DNA of 64,000 nucleotides, from the NCBI GenBank assembly GCA_019918135.1, contig WBZZ01006551.1, positions 302,501-366,500 of the forward strand, read 5' to 3'. This document shows positions 9,421 through 19,894 of the stretch, piece by piece. The stretch's first letter is position 1. The number at the start of each line of letters is the position of its first letter. The notes beneath the pieces were generated by a model. The model was not told the origin of the DNA, did not search any database, and worked only from the letters and a program-made list of their open reading frames with translations. This DNA is from Paulinella micropora (taxonomy: Eukaryota > Cercozoa > Imbricatea > Euglyphida > Paulinellidae). The position numbers and the translations under genes were made by a program.

Positions 9421-10811
9421 ATGAGCAAAGAAGTGCCACGCCAACGTCCGCGCCTGGAAATAGACGTCTCGTCAGAGTGTCACGGGCTTAGACGATTGCC
9501 TAGAGACGTTTGGCTGATCCTGAGGGATTTGGTGCCTAGTAGTCTAGTAGGTCTGGCGTGGTCTTGCAAGTGGCTTTTGGCGTTAGTTAAGAGCCCGTCG
9601 TTCTGGCACGGCTATGCCCCGCCCGAGCTTGATTTGTCTAATGCAGACCATATGGACCTTCTCGAGGGACTTCGGATAGGCCGGCACAAGGTTCTTGCTA
9701 GCGTCCGTGTAACCCAAGCTTGTTTTGGTGTGGGAGCGATGGGAGCTGCGCTGGCCCTGCTCAGAGGGCTGCAAGTACACAAGTTGTTCGTAGAAAGCCA
9801 GCACGTACCTGACTGGCGCGTGCAATGGCTACTATCAAAGCCCGCATCTATCCGCGCTGACCTGTTTGAGGTTTGATACTTGTTTTGATCTAACAGATAG
9901 CAAGCTGAGCACCTGGAGGGCTTTGGAGCAGCTAGAGGTCCTAATTGTAAAGCGTTGTTCTCAGCTGGCGGGCACGGGGCTGGAGCACTTGAGAGGTATC
10001 GAAACTCTCAGGCGGTTAGAACTAGTCGGCTGTGGCAGAATCAACAACGAAGGAGTAGGGTACCTGCGGAAGCTTCGTCAATTGGAAGAGCTTAGGCTGG
10101 AGGCAACGCCCACCGGCATTGTATTGGATCGACTTTCAGAGCTAACCCGACTAAAGCGTCTGAACCTCACGGGCTGCCTCGGCTTCACAGACGCCGACCT
10201 ATCTCAATTGGCAAATCTTTCTTTCCCACGCGAACTAGATTTGTCCTATTGTATGAACATTAAGGGCGTTGGCTTTCTGGGCTTGTTCGACCTGAAACTA
10301 GAAAGTCTTAAAATCACGGTCTCGGATTTGAGCGGCGGTCCAACTCTGAGAGACCTGGCGCGGCTTCCAGCACTAGTAGAACTAGGTTTTTTGAAATGCC
10401 CGCAGCTCGCCTGCGCGGATCTGTTCTCAGCGCTGGCTGAATACCCCGTCGCTGCGACGGCTGATGTTCTGTGACTGCAACGGCTTGCGTGGCTTAGAAA
10501 AGTTGAGTGTGCTTCGGCCCCTGCGGGAACTGGCGCTCTTCCGTTGTCAGAACATCCCGAGCAAAGCGATTCTGAACCTCCGTCAAGCTAGAAGCGACTT
10601 GCAGGTTCACATCATCTACCTTCCTCTCACTTTGCCTAGGCTCGTCATTCATGTACACACCCCTTTGCATAGGCGACACTCGATGCAAAAGCATCATGTA
10701 TATATTTTTGTTTTTTATAAAGAATCTTTTTCATTGCGCCTGAATGTAAAAAAGGTAGTTCTACCGGAAAAACCTGGAAGCACTGTTTTTCCCGGTCGTA
10801 TCATACAGTAG
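9421..10811 (+). pseudogene. F-box / leucine-rich-repeat protein (interrupted)
   Basis: Starts at the ATG at 9421 (MSKEVPRQRPRLEIDV). Residues 20-60 form an F-box-like segment: LRRLPRDVWLILRDLVPSSL, then a Trp-containing helix WSCKWLLALV and SPSFWHGY. Leucine-rich repeats of the cysteine-containing (FBXL) type follow, such as LEVLIVKRCSQLAGTGLEHL, LRRLELVGCGRINNEGVGYL and LKRLNLTGCLGFTDADLSQL, spaced by about 24-26 residues. The family serves as substrate receptor of SCF ubiquitin ligases, with the F-box binding Skp1 and the repeats binding the target. The reading moves between frames about twice, so it is a decayed gene or has unrecognised short introns. The meaningful repeats end near 10612; the last 60 codons look like run-on. 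Confidence 0.65.
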
Positions 10812-10904
10812 CGCAACACTTAGCGCCAAATGAACGGGCCGCTCCGGCATCTTTCCGTGGGAAAACATAAATCAAAATGTTTTCCCGCGGAAGAAAAGCG
10901 CGCG

Positions 10905-10935
<31 letters not shown>

Positions 10936-11130
10936 AAATGACAAGTTTTTTAGACCCCCTCCCCCCTTCGGAGGGAGGGGGGAGAGAAGGGGGAGGGGAG
11001 GAGAAAAAGGGGAGCGGGGGAAACAGGGGGACGAGTTTTAATTAAAAAAAACTTTTTTTTTCCATTTTCTTAAGAGTGATATAGCTAAAAAAATGCGGTT
11101 CTATCGGAAAACCTGAAACCACCGCAATCT
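10738..11130 (+). repeat. Spacer repeat, copy B
   Basis: Copy of the spacer family. It has a first hairpin at about 10740-10806 (arms related to AAGGTAGTTCTACCGG and the CCCGGTCGTATCA side), the segment GCGCAAATGACAAGTTTT, a G-rich block, and a second, shortened hairpin start at 11076 (GTGATATAGCTAAAAAAA). It leads directly into the start of the long F-box/LRR-like gene at 11155 and so probably holds that gene's promoter. Confidence 0.65.
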
Positions 11131-11154
11131 TTTTTCTTTTTTTGCGAGGAGCAG

Positions 11155-13277
11155 ATGCGTCCGCGCAAGCGCCACCGCACCGGCGTTTCTAGTGTACTGA
11201 GCGACTGGCAGGAAGTGTTCTTCTCGCACGGGGCGGGGCTGCTGGCGCGACAGGACCTGGTGACGCTGCTGCGGACGTCGAGAGTCTGGCAGCAGCAGCT
11301 GCGTGCCTACCTGTTGCCGCAGCGGTGGCTGGCGCTGGCCCTGGGCTATGCCACGTCCAAGACCGACCTGCTCGAGGAAGTCGTGGCGGCCGCCGAGGTT
11401 TACCCTCAGCTCTGCACGTCGCTCACGCTCGAGTACAGCCGGGACCATAATCCCGTACAGGTCCCGCTTCTTTCACGCAGGCGGCGCCTGTTGCAGCTGG
11501 CCCTTCCCTGGTTCCGCCACGTCACGCATCTGTCCCTGGACTGCGATTCGTACGCGTCCGCCGAGCTCTTAGGGGCTTGGGTAGACTGTGGCGCGGGCCC
11601 GCTCCAGGCTTTGTCTGTCACGCTACAGCACAGGTACGGCCCGGAAGAATTTGCAGCCAGTTATAGGCAGTCGTTCGAGCAGGCGCTGCGCCTGTTGCTC
11701 CCTGGTTTACAAGAACTGCACCTGAACTCAGTGTACGTTGGGCCGCACGGAGTCAGCGCGCTGTGGCCGCAGCCGGGCCCCGTGCCGCCCTTGCGGTGCC
11801 TGAGACTAGTCAACTGCAGCGACTCTCAGTTGTGGGGCGAGGGCTTTGAACGGTTGGCCCCGACGCTCGAGGTGTGCGAGGTTTCGACGAGTTTCGAGGG
11901 CGCTTACGTCACGGACGTAGAAGAAGGCCTGGTGCTGCCGGTGGGGCCGCGGAAGGTGTGCTGGCAGCGGCTGCGGCGCGTGGTTGCCGGGGGTGGCCTG
12001 CAGCCGCAACACTTGATCGGGCTGCTGCAGCAACTCTCTCGCGACGAGGGCGCGGGGGGGCTTGACTGGGACGGCACCTGCACCCCGGCGCTGCAAACCT
12101 ATGTGCTCGGCCTGGGCGTCTGCCCGGACAACATGTCAGAACGACCCAACTTCGAGCGCATCGCGCGGTGGGAGCGCGGCGTTCTGGAGCAGCTGCGCTG
12201 GGCGCTCCTGCCCCGAGGGGGCGACTCTCCTTCTTTTCTAGAGCTGCGGCTAATCAAGCTCGATCTGTGGGACCAGCCAAGCGCGGCCGACCTGGAGGCG
12301 CTGCGGCTGTTGGCGCCCGCGCACTTGATGCTAATCGACCGCGGCCCGCCCTGGCACTCGCAGGACGAACACCCAGCCGGCGCCGTCCTGGCACAGCTCT
12401 GGAGCGCCGGATCGCGCCCCCTCCCGTCCAGGCTGGGGCTCATGCTGGCCCTACGGCCCCTTCCCGCCGCCGACGACGACGACCCCGTCAGTGAAGTGCA
12501 GCGCCGGCGGATCTTGGCCTGGGGCCGGTCGTACCAGCGCCTGTTCACGGGACCGGGCGCGCTCGGCGCCCAAGAGTTTTCTTTCCACAGCTTCCGGCTC
12601 CAATCCTATCTACGGGAGCAAGCGCGATGTTATCTGCCGGGCCTTTTCGAATTGCAGCGCTTAGTGTGGCACGGGTTGTGCTCCTTGGGCGTGCCGCTCC
12701 ATTGCGGCCGCTTCTGGTTGCTGGATCTGCCGTCGTCCTGTGCTGATGACGGAACACAAGACGCGCTCTCACCTCCGCCCTTGTGGCCTCCGCGCGGGCC
12801 CGCGCTGCCTACACACGGGCTGCGGGGCAAATTTTCGATTCTGCGCTGCTTCCGGTCGCCGCGGGGCGAGGTAGCGTACGGCGTCAAGAATTTCCCGCTG
12901 TGGCTGAGCGCCGCCAGGGCTCGGCGGTTCCTGGCTGCGGCCAGAGACTGGGCGGGCGACTGCCGCGCCGCTCCGCCAGGGGTGTGGCCAGAGCTGTGGG
13001 CGTTCCTGGTTTGTTCCGGCACGCTGGGTGACACGGGGCGTTCGGAGCGGCCACTCGCGATCCTCGCCAGAACCCCGTGCCGTCCGCTAACGTGTGGCCC
13101 TATGCCCGCCCGTGGTTTGAGGGCAGCAAGGTGCGGCGCAGGCTGGCCGGCTACGTGGCGATGCTATTTGATCGCCTCGAAGTGGCGGCGTATAAGGGCC
13201 CCGCGCACCCTCTGTTGAACAAGATGTTGTTAGAGCTCAAAGAAACCCTGGCGGCTCTCGGCCACGACCAGCGCTGA
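11155..13277 (+). CDS. Large F-box/LRR-like protein, best-preserved parent of the local copies
   Basis: Open for 687 codons from the ATG at 11155 (MRPRKRHRTG). The N-terminus has an F-box-like helix pair (LLARQDLVTLLRTSRVWQQQ). The body is rich in Leu with irregular repeats such as LTLEYSRD, VTHLSLDCDS, LQELHLNSVYVG and LRCLRLVNCSD, consistent with a solenoid that binds substrates of an SCF-type ligase. The C-terminal part (RGEVAYGVKNFPLW, then LAAARDWAGDC) is conserved among the partial copies. Near 13075 the reading changes frame; the stretch to 13277 (ending ETLAALGHDQR) and a further stretch at 13308-13490 are also conserved in the fragments, so they belonged to the gene. An AATAAA lies at about 13542. 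Very GC-rich coding DNA. It is probably a host multigene family; viral origin cannot be excluded because giant viruses also carry F-box families. Confidence 0.6.
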
Positions 13278-13555
13278 CAAGAATCGTTTAGCGAAATTTC
13301 CTGCTATGTGTTGGAAGATACAGAGCCCTCGCAACGTCTTGACGTGCTGTGCCAAGAGCTGGCGCTCCGCGTGGAGGCCGCCCTGTCGGGGCACTACTCC
13401 CACCCCTACTGGAAGCAGCTGCGTCTAGAGCTGCTAGCTCCGTTGGTTACAATGACGGGGGCAAAAGTCTCTCTCAACTTGCTGGCTTAGTTAGCTAGCC
13501 GGAACTGTGTCAGGCTTACAAAAAAAAATTGTCTAGCTTTTAATAAACCAAAAAA
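13278..13555 (+). pseudogene. 3' coding tail and poly(A) region of the F-box/LRR-like gene
   Basis: A stretch of about 60 codons (MLEDTEPSQRLDVLCQELAL and on, ending KVSLNLLA) that recurs in almost every decayed copy to the right, followed by TTTTAATAAACC, a poly(A) signal shared by the copies at 15944, 17672 and 18675. It is either the last exon of the preceding gene or a remnant. Confidence 0.55.
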
Positions 13556-13599
13556 AAAGCCACCAATTTAATCTGTTCACAAAGTGACTAAGTACAGGC

Positions 13600-13775
13600 A
13601 TGGCCCTGCCCCTGGCTTTAGAGGGCTTAGACGATTGCCTAGAGACGTTAGTCAGGGGCCCGTCGTTCTGGCGCGGCTTCCTGCACTAGTAGAACTAAGC
13701 TTTGTGAAATGCCCGCATCTCACTTGCGCGGATCTGTGCTCAGCGCTGGCTGAATGCTCGTCGCTGCGAAGCCGT
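13600..13775 (+). pseudogene. Shrunken copy of the 9421 F-box/LRR gene
   Basis: Three short blocks of the gene at 9421-10811 follow each other in the original order with the intervening DNA missing: the F-box block (GGGCTTAGACGATTGCCTAG), a CCCGTCGTTCTGGC block, and the last repeat block (CACTAGTAGAACTA and on to GCGCTGGCTGAATG). Confidence 0.75.
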
Positions 13776-13779
13776 CTGC

Positions 13780-14240
13780 CTCCCCCCTCCCCCTCCCCTC
13801 CCCCTCCCCTACTTCTCCCCTCTACTTTTTTGTGCGAACAGGATTTCTCCCTTTCTCGTTCTTTTTTTTTTTGGCACCAAATTTGTCGCCAAATTTGCGC
13901 ATGTCTGTACGCCTGGAATGATATGGCCGAAAAAGGTAGCATTGCAAAAAAGCCCGTAAACGCAGCCTTTTGCGGCCATATCACGTGCACAAAAACCGCC
14001 AAGCCGCCTTCGCTAAAAGTGTCATCAAGAAAGTACCAAAGCAAAATGTACTCGTTCAGCCGGAGTCTCGACAAGGGAGAAAAGAGGGGAGGGCAAGGCC
14101 CGCCTCTTTTGCCTCTCTTAGTTGTCAGTGTTAAGTGTAAGACTTTGTCGAGTTTTAAATATTAAAAAAAAACTTTTTTTCCATTTTCTTAAGAGTGATA
14201 TAGTTGAAAAAAAAGGCAGTTCTACCGGAATCTTTTTCTT
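13780..14240 (+). repeat. Spacer repeat, copy C, with hairpin
   Basis: C/T-rich block, the AAATTTGTCGCCAAATTTGC segment, a 65 bp hairpin at 13919-13983 (TGATATGGCCGAAAAAGG / GCGGCCATATCA), the CAAGAAAGTACCAAAG segment, and a partial second hairpin start near 14197. It ends in T-rich sequence before a new gene-start copy. Confidence 0.75.
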
Positions 14241-14256
14241 TTTTTGCTAGGAGTAG

Positions 14257-14800
14257 ATGCGTCCGCGCAAGCGCCACCGCACCGGCATTTCAAGTATTCA
14301 GAGCGACTGGCAGGAAGTGCTTTTCTCGCACGGGGCCGCACGGGGTCAGCGCGCTGTGGCCGCAGCCGGACCCCGTGCCGCGCTTGCGGTGACTGCGACT
14401 AGTTGACTGCAGCGACCCCCGGTTATGGGGCGAGTGCTTTGAACTGTTGGCCCCGACGCTTGAGGTGTGCGAAGTCTCAACGAGTTTCGAATGGGCTTAC
14501 GTCACGGACGTAGAACAAGGCCTGGTTGCTGCCGGTAGGGCCACGGACGGTGTGTTGGCCGCGGCTGCAGCGCGTGGTCGCGACGAGGGCGCGGCGTACA
14601 AGGGCTCCGCGCACCCTCCGTTGAACAAGATGTTGTTGGAGCTCAAAGAAACCCTGGCGGCTTCTCAGGGCACGACCAGTGCGGGCAGGAATTGCCTAGC
14701 CCCCGCGGCGGCTATGTGTTGGAAGACACAAAGCACTCGCAACGTCTGGACGTGCTGTGCCAACAGCTGGCACTCCGCGTGGATGCGGCCCTGTCGGCGC
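14257..14800 (+). pseudogene. Shrunken copy 1 of the long F-box/LRR-like gene
   Basis: Begins with a copy of the gene start (ATGCGTCCGCGCAAGCGCCA), then jumps to the block near 11745 (GGTCAGCGCGCTGTGGCCGC), the block near 11860-11950 (ACGTCACGGACGTAGAA), the CGCGACGAGGGCGCG block, and the 3' blocks (TTGAACAAGATGTTGTTGGA; GGACGTGCTGTGCCAAC). The order matches the parent and the intervening segments are missing. No full-length product is possible. Confidence 0.8.
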
Positions 14801-14804
14801 ACTA

Positions 14805-15245
14805 CACCCGGAAACACTGCCTTTTCCGCTCGTATCATACAGTCGTGCAAAAATTAGCGCCAAATTTTTTTGTTGTTGCGCAAATGACAAGTTTGCGCAC
14901 TCCCTCCCCCCTTCGGAGGGAGCGGGAAGATAAGGGGGAGAGGGGAGAGAAGGGGGAGGGGGGAGAAAAAGGTGAGCGAGGGAAAAAGGGGGAAGGAGAA
15001 GAGAAAAGGAGCGCCCCTCTCTCTTCCCTCTCCCCTCCCTCTTTCCTCTTCCCTCCCTCTCCCCTCCTTCTCCCCTCCACTTTTTTGTGCAAACAGGATT
15101 TTTCTCTTTCTCGCTCTTCCTTTTTTTTGCACCAAATTTGTCGCCAAATTTGCGCATGTGTGCGTCTGGAATGATATGACCGAAAAAGGCAGTATTGCCA
15201 AAAAGCCCGGAAACGCTAACTTTTTCGGCCATAACACATGCATTT
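14805..15245 (+). repeat. Spacer repeat, copy D, with hairpin
   Basis: End of the first hairpin (CTTTTCCGCTCGTATCATAC), GCGCAAATGACAAGTTT, alternating G-rich and C/T-rich blocks, AAATTTGTCGCCAAATTTGC, then the second hairpin at 15172-15236. Confidence 0.75.
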
Positions 15246-15597
15246 TTTTTTGTAGCTTCTTCTGCGCTCTTCCCCTCCCCCCCTCCCTGTGGGTTTTTTT
15301 AAAAAAGTTTACTTATTTGTGCTCTTCTGCACAGGCCTTCCAGCTCGCGCCAGCGGGTTAGAGGTGGGAAGGGGCGCCAACAAGTGTAAAAAATAATTTA
15401 TTAAAGCTCGACGGTCTTACACTTGGCACTGAGAACGGGGAGCGCGAGAGGAAAGAGGCAGAAGAGGGGAGGAGGGGGGAGGGGGGCGCTGTGGCGAGAC
15501 GTCAAAGCCGCGAAAACGTACAGCTGCCAGTAGTGCGCTCTTCAGCACGGACGCGACATGAACGCCAGTAGCAACATCCTCTTGAGACTGCTACAGC
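15246..15597. other. Spacer without a gene
   Basis: About 350 bp of low-complexity and unique sequence, with a TTTATTAAAG motif near 15400 and G-rich runs near 15460-15490. No coding stretch with recognisable similarity to its neighbours. Confidence 0.5.
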
Positions 15598-15965
15598 TTG
15601 CTGGTGCGGCGCAGGCTGGGCGGCTACGTGGCGGCGTACAAAGGCTCCGCGCATCCTCCGTTGAACAAGATGTTGTTGGAGCTCAAAGAACCCCCGGCGG
15701 CTCTCAGGCGCGGGCAGGATTTGCCTAGCCCTCACAACGTCTGGACGTGCTGTGCCAACAGCTGGCACTCCGCGTGTGATGCGGCCTCTGTCGGCGCACT
15801 ACACCCCCCACACCCACTGGAAGCAGCTGCGTTTGCAGCTGCTAGCTCCGTTGGTCGCAATGACGGCGCGAAAGTCTCTCCCAACTTGCTTGCTTAGTTA
15901 CCTAGTTTTCAGTGCTAACATTAAAAGAATTTGTCTAGCTTTTAATAAAACCAAAAAATCTTTTT
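15598..15965 (+). pseudogene. Shrunken copy 2 (3' blocks) of the F-box/LRR-like gene
   Basis: Holds only 3' blocks of the parent gene: GGTGCGGCGCAGGCTGG, TTGAACAAGATGTTGTTGGA, AACGTCTGGACGTGCTGTGC and GGAAGCAGCTGCGTTTGCAG, followed by the shared 3' region with TTTTAATAAAACC. Confidence 0.75.
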
Positions 15966-16029
15966 CGCACGCCGTCCAGTAAATTTTAGTTTTCCTGGTG
16001 TACGTCTGTTTGTGCTCTGGCCAGTGCTT

Positions 16030-16640
16030 CTTTTGGCAGGCCCGGCGCGGGCCCGCTCCAGGCTTTGCCTGTCACGCTACAGAACAAGTATGGCCTGGAC
16101 TCGAGGTACCGCAAGGGCCGCACGGGGTCAGCGCGCTGTGACCGCAGCCGGGCCCCGTGCCGCCCTTGCGGTACCTGCGACTAGTCGACTGCAGCGACCC
16201 TCGGTTTATGGGGCGCTTACGTCACGGACGTAGAAGAAGGCCTGATCTTGCTGCTGCAGAAACTCGCTCGCGACGAGGGCGCGGGCGGGCTCGGCTTGGG
16301 AGTGCCGCTCCATTGCGGCCGCTTTTGGTTGCTTGACCTGCCATCCTATGATGCAACAAAAGACGCGCTCGCACCTTCCCCCCCCCCCCCCCTCTTGTGG
16401 CCGCCGCTGGGCGAGGTAGTCTACGGCGTCAAGGGCTTCGGCGGGCTGTGACTTGAGCGCCGCTAGGGCTCGGCGGTCTCTGGCTGCGGCACGGGGTGGG
16501 GCGACCAGTGCCTAGCCCCGCGGCGGCTATGTGTTAAAAGACACAAAGCCCTCGCAACGTCTGGACGTGCTGTGCCGACAGCTGGCTCTGTTGGTCGAAA
16601 TGACGGGAGCGAAAGTCTCGCTCAACTTGATGACTTAGTC
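16030..16640 (+). pseudogene. Shrunken copy 3 of the F-box/LRR-like gene
   Basis: Colinear blocks of the parent: GCGCGGGCCCGCTCCAGGCT (parent near 11590), GGTCAGCGCGCTGTG, TACGTCACGGACGTAGAAGA, CGCGACGAGGGCGCGG, CCATTGCGGCCGCTT (parent near 12700), GCGAGGTAGTCTACGGCGTC (near 12865), and 3' end blocks. The DNA between the blocks is missing. Confidence 0.75.
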
Positions 16641-16688
16641 AGCCAGCAAGCGGAGCGGGAGAGGAAAGGGGGGCAGGGAGGGGGGAAA

Positions 16689-17265
16689 GTGATATAGCTA
16701 AAAAAAAGTTCTACCGGAAAACCCGGACGCACTGCTTTTTCCGGTCGTATCATACCGTCGTGCAAAACTTAGCGCCAATTTTTTTTTTTTTTTGTTGCGC
16801 AAATGACAAGTTTTGCGCATTCTTTGCCCTCTTCGGAGGGAGCGGGAAGATAAGGGGGAAAGGGGAGAGAAGGGGGAAGGAGAAGAGAAGGGGGGCGCCC
16901 CTCTCCCTTCTCTCTTCCCTCTCCCCTCCCTCTTTCCTCTCCCCTCCCTCTTCCCTCTCCCCGCCCTCTTCCCTCTTCCCTTCGTTCCTCTTCCCCTTTT
17001 TTTCCAACAGGATTTTGCTCTTTCTCTTTCTCTCTTCTTTTTTCTTTCAAATTTGTCGCCAAATTGGCGTATGTGTGCGCCTGGAATGATATGGCCGAAA
17101 AAAGGCAGTATTACCAGAAAAGCTTGCAAACGCTGCCTTTTGCAGCCATATCACATACACAGACCGCCAAGCCACCTTTGCTAAAAGCGCCATCAAGAAA
17201 GTACTAAAAAGAAATGTACTCGTTCAGCCGGAGTCTCGACAAGGAAAAAAAGGGGGGGGGGCCAG
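16689..17265 (+). repeat. Spacer repeat, copy E, with two hairpins
   Basis: The most complete spacer copy. First hairpin at about 16689-16754 (GTGATATAGCTAAAAAAA to CGGTCGTATCATAC), GCGCAAATGACAAG, G-rich and C/T-rich blocks, AAATTTGTCGCC, second hairpin at 17087-17153, then CATCAAGAAAGTACTAAAAA and TCGTTCAGCCGGAGTCTCGA. Confidence 0.8.
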
Positions 17266-17289
17266 TTGAGGCGTTGCTTGCATTTTTTG

Positions 17290-17695
17290 GTAGCTTCCAG
17301 CCCGCGCCCGTGGTTCCAGGGCAGCAAGGTGCGGTGCAGGCTGGGCGACTACGTGGCGATGTTGTTCGATCGCCTCGAGGTGGCGGCGTACAATGGATCC
17401 GCGCACCCTTTGTTGAACAAGAATCGTTTAGTGAAATTTCCTGCTATGTGTTGGAAGACTCAGTGCCTTCGCAGCGTCTGGACGTGCTGTGCCAAGAAAT
17501 GACGCTCCACGTGGGATGCAGCACTGTCGGCGCACTACACCCACAAACCCACTGGAAGCAGCTGCGTTTGCAAGTGCTAGCTCCGTTGGTCGCAATGACG
17601 GGGGCGAAAGTCTCTCTCAACTTGCTTGCTTAGTTTTCAGTGCCAAGATTAAAAGAATTTGTCTAGCTTTTTTAATAAAACCCAAAAATCTTTTT
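17290..17695 (+). pseudogene. Shrunken copy 4 (3' part) of the F-box/LRR-like gene
   Basis: Similar to parent 13100-13550: GGGCAGCAAGGTGCGG, GATCGCCTCGAGGTGGCGGC, GAATCGTTTAGTGAAATTTC, GGACGTGCTGTGCCAAG, CACTGGAAGCAGCTGCG, followed by the shared 3' region with AATAAA. Confidence 0.75.
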
Positions 17696-17739
17696 CGCAC
17701 GTCGTACGGTAAATTTAGTTTTCTCGGTGTACGCGCAGA

Positions 17740-17905
17740 GAGCGCGAAGCTTTGTCTGTCACGCTACGACTGCAGCGACTTTCGGTTATGGGGCGCTTAC
17801 GTCACGGACGTAGAAGAAGGCCTGATGCTGCCAGTCGGGCCGCGGTCGGTGTGCTGGCCGCGGCTGCAGCACGTGGTCGAAATGACGGGGAGCGCGCCAA
17901 GAAAG
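17740..17905 (+). pseudogene. Shrunken copy 5, short middle fragment
   Basis: Three small blocks: TTTGTCTGTCACGCTAC (parent near 11610), GGCGCTTACGTCACGGACGT, and GTCGGTGTGCTGGCCGCGGC (parent near 11950). Confidence 0.65.
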
Positions 17906-17943
17906 TGCACAAAAGATTACGCTGAAGTAAGGTCAGATTTGGG

Positions 17944-18530
17944 AGTGATATAGCTACAAAAAGGCAGCTCTACCGGAAAACCCGGATGCACTGCCTTTTC
18001 CGGTCGTATCATACCGTCGTGCAAGACTTAGCGCCAAAATTTTTTTGGTTGCTCAAATGACAAGTTTTGCGCACTCCCTCCCCCTTCGGAGGGAGCGGTA
18101 AGATAAGGGGGAAAGGGGAGAGAAGGGGGAGGGAGGAGAAAAAGGTGAGCGGGGGAAAAAGGGGGAAGGGGAAAAGAAGGGGGGCGCCCCTCTCTCTTCC
18201 CTCTCCCCTCACTCTTCCCTCTTCCCTTCGTCCCCCCTTCCCTTGTTTTCCAAACAGGATTTTGCTCTTTCTCTTGCTCTCTTCTTTTTTTCTTTTCAAA
18301 TTTGTCGCCAAATTGGCGTATGTGTGAGCCTGGAATGATATGGCTGAAAAAAAAGGCAGTACTGCCAGAAAAGCCTGCAAAAGCTGCCTTTCTCGGCCAT
18401 ATCACATAACACAGACCGCCAAGCTGCCTTCGCTAAAAGCGCCATCAAGAAAGTACTAAAAAGAAATGTACTCGTTCAGCCGGAGTATCGACAAGGAAAA
18501 AAAAAGGGGGGGGGGGGGAGGGCGTCCGGC
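17944..18530 (+). repeat. Spacer repeat, copy F, with two hairpins
   Basis: First hairpin at 17946-18011 (TGATATAGCTACAAAAAGGC to TTCCGGTCGTATCA), the same internal blocks as copy E, second hairpin at 18336-18404, then the TCGTTCAGCCGGAGTATCGA segment and a G run. Confidence 0.8.
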
Positions 18531-18539
18531 ATTGTGACC

Positions 18540-18695
18540 AGTGCGGACAAAAATCGTTTAGTGCAATTTCCGGCTATGTGTTGCAAGACACACCTTCGCA
18601 GCGTCTCGACGTGACGTGCTTGCTTAAGTTACCTACTTGTCAGTGCCAAGATTAAAAGAATTTGTCTAGCTTTTAATAAAACCAAAAAATCTTTT
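18540..18695 (+). pseudogene. Shrunken copy 6, 3' end only
   Basis: AAATCGTTTAGTGCAATTTC, CTATGTGTTGCAAGACAC and a short CTCGACGTGACGTG block, followed by the shared 3' region with TTTTAATAAAACC. Confidence 0.65.
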
Positions 18696-18739
18696 TCGCA
18701 CGTCGTCCGGTAAATTTAGTTTCCCCGGTGTACGCGCAG

Positions 18740-19275
18740 AGAGCTAGAGGCCTCGTGCGGTCGCAGCCGCAGGATCGTGGTCAGCGTGATTTCGTGCGCG
18801 CTCCTGGGTTGGCTGGGCCGGGGGACACGGCGGCGCCTTTGCGAACTCAACTTTTTCTCTTGTCCGTTTCTTGAATGAAATCTGTCGCCAAATTGTCTGG
18901 TGTGTTTCTTCGGAAAACCTACCGGTTCCCTTTTATTTGAACGTGGCGCTGCGCCTGTTCGCAAGGTCGGGCCTTTTCGAACTGCAGCGCCTAGTGTGGC
19001 ACGGGCTGTGCTTCTTGGGCGTGCCGCTTTTGGTTGCTTGACCTGCCATCCTATGATGGAACAAAAGACGCGCTCTCGCCTCTCCCCTTGTAGCCGCCGC
19101 AGGGCTAGGTAGTCTACGGCGTCAAGGGCACGGGGCGGGCGACCAGTGCCTTGCCCCGCGGCGAGAAAACACAAAGCCCTCGCAACGTCTGGACGTGCTG
19201 TGCCGCAGCTGGCTCCGTTGGCCGAAATAACTGGAACAAAAGTCTCGCTCAACTCGATGACTTAGTCAGCCAGCA
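18740..19275 (+). pseudogene. Shrunken copy 7 of the F-box/LRR-like gene
   Basis: Contains TCGGGCCTTTTCGAACTGCA and GTGTGGCACGGGCTGTGC (parent near 12640-12680), GGCGTGCCGCT, GACCTGCC, GTAGTCTACGGCGTCAAGG (parent near 12870) and the 3' blocks. The first 150 bp do not match the parent clearly. Confidence 0.65.
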
Positions 19276-19309
19276 AGCGGAGAGGGAGAGGAAAGGGGGC
19301 AGGGAGGGG

Positions 19310-19640
19310 GGAATGTGATATAGCTAAAAAAGGAAGTTCTACCGGAAAACCCGGACGCACTGCCTTTTCCGGTCGTATCACACAGTCGTGCAAAACTTAG
19401 CGCCAAATTTTTTTTGGTTGCGCAAATGACAAGTTTTTGCTACCCCTTCCCCTTCGGAGAGAGCAAGGGAGAGAAGGGGGAGGGGTGAGACAAGTGTGAG
19501 CGGGAGGAAAAAGGGGGAAGAGAAAGAGAAGGGGGCGCCCCTCTCTCTCCCCTCTTCCCTGTCCCCTCCCTCTTTCCTCTTCCCTCTCCCGCTCTTCTTT
19601 TTGTTTGCACCAAATTTGTCGCCCCCCTCCCCCTCCCCTT
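19310..19640 (+). repeat. Spacer repeat, copy G (partial)
   Basis: First hairpin at about 19316-19381 and the GCGCAAATGACAAGTTTTTG segment, then G-rich and C/T-rich blocks and AAATTTGTCGCC. It stops before the second hairpin, replaced by C-rich sequence and a CT microsatellite (19719-19752). Confidence 0.7.
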
Positions 19641-19717
19641 CCCCCCTCCCCTTCCCCCCTTCCCCCCTCCCCCCTCCCTTGTCCCCTTGTGCCTCTTCGT
19701 CTCCCTCATTGTTCTGT

Positions 19718-19759
<42 letters not shown>

Positions 19760-19894
19760 CAAAGTAAAAGAGAGGGGGGGAAAAAAAAGAGTCAGGTGAG
19801 AAGTGTTTCTTCTTCTATCACAAGCAGCAAAATAAATAGGCTCACACACCAACTGGAGAGTCTTGCTTTTAGAACAGCACGGGGGATACAGAAG

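Noticed and set aside
11806-12548. Minus-strand ORFs inside the long F-box/LRR-like gene
   Set aside because: High GC content keeps several frames open; no domain seen and the plus-strand frame is far longer.
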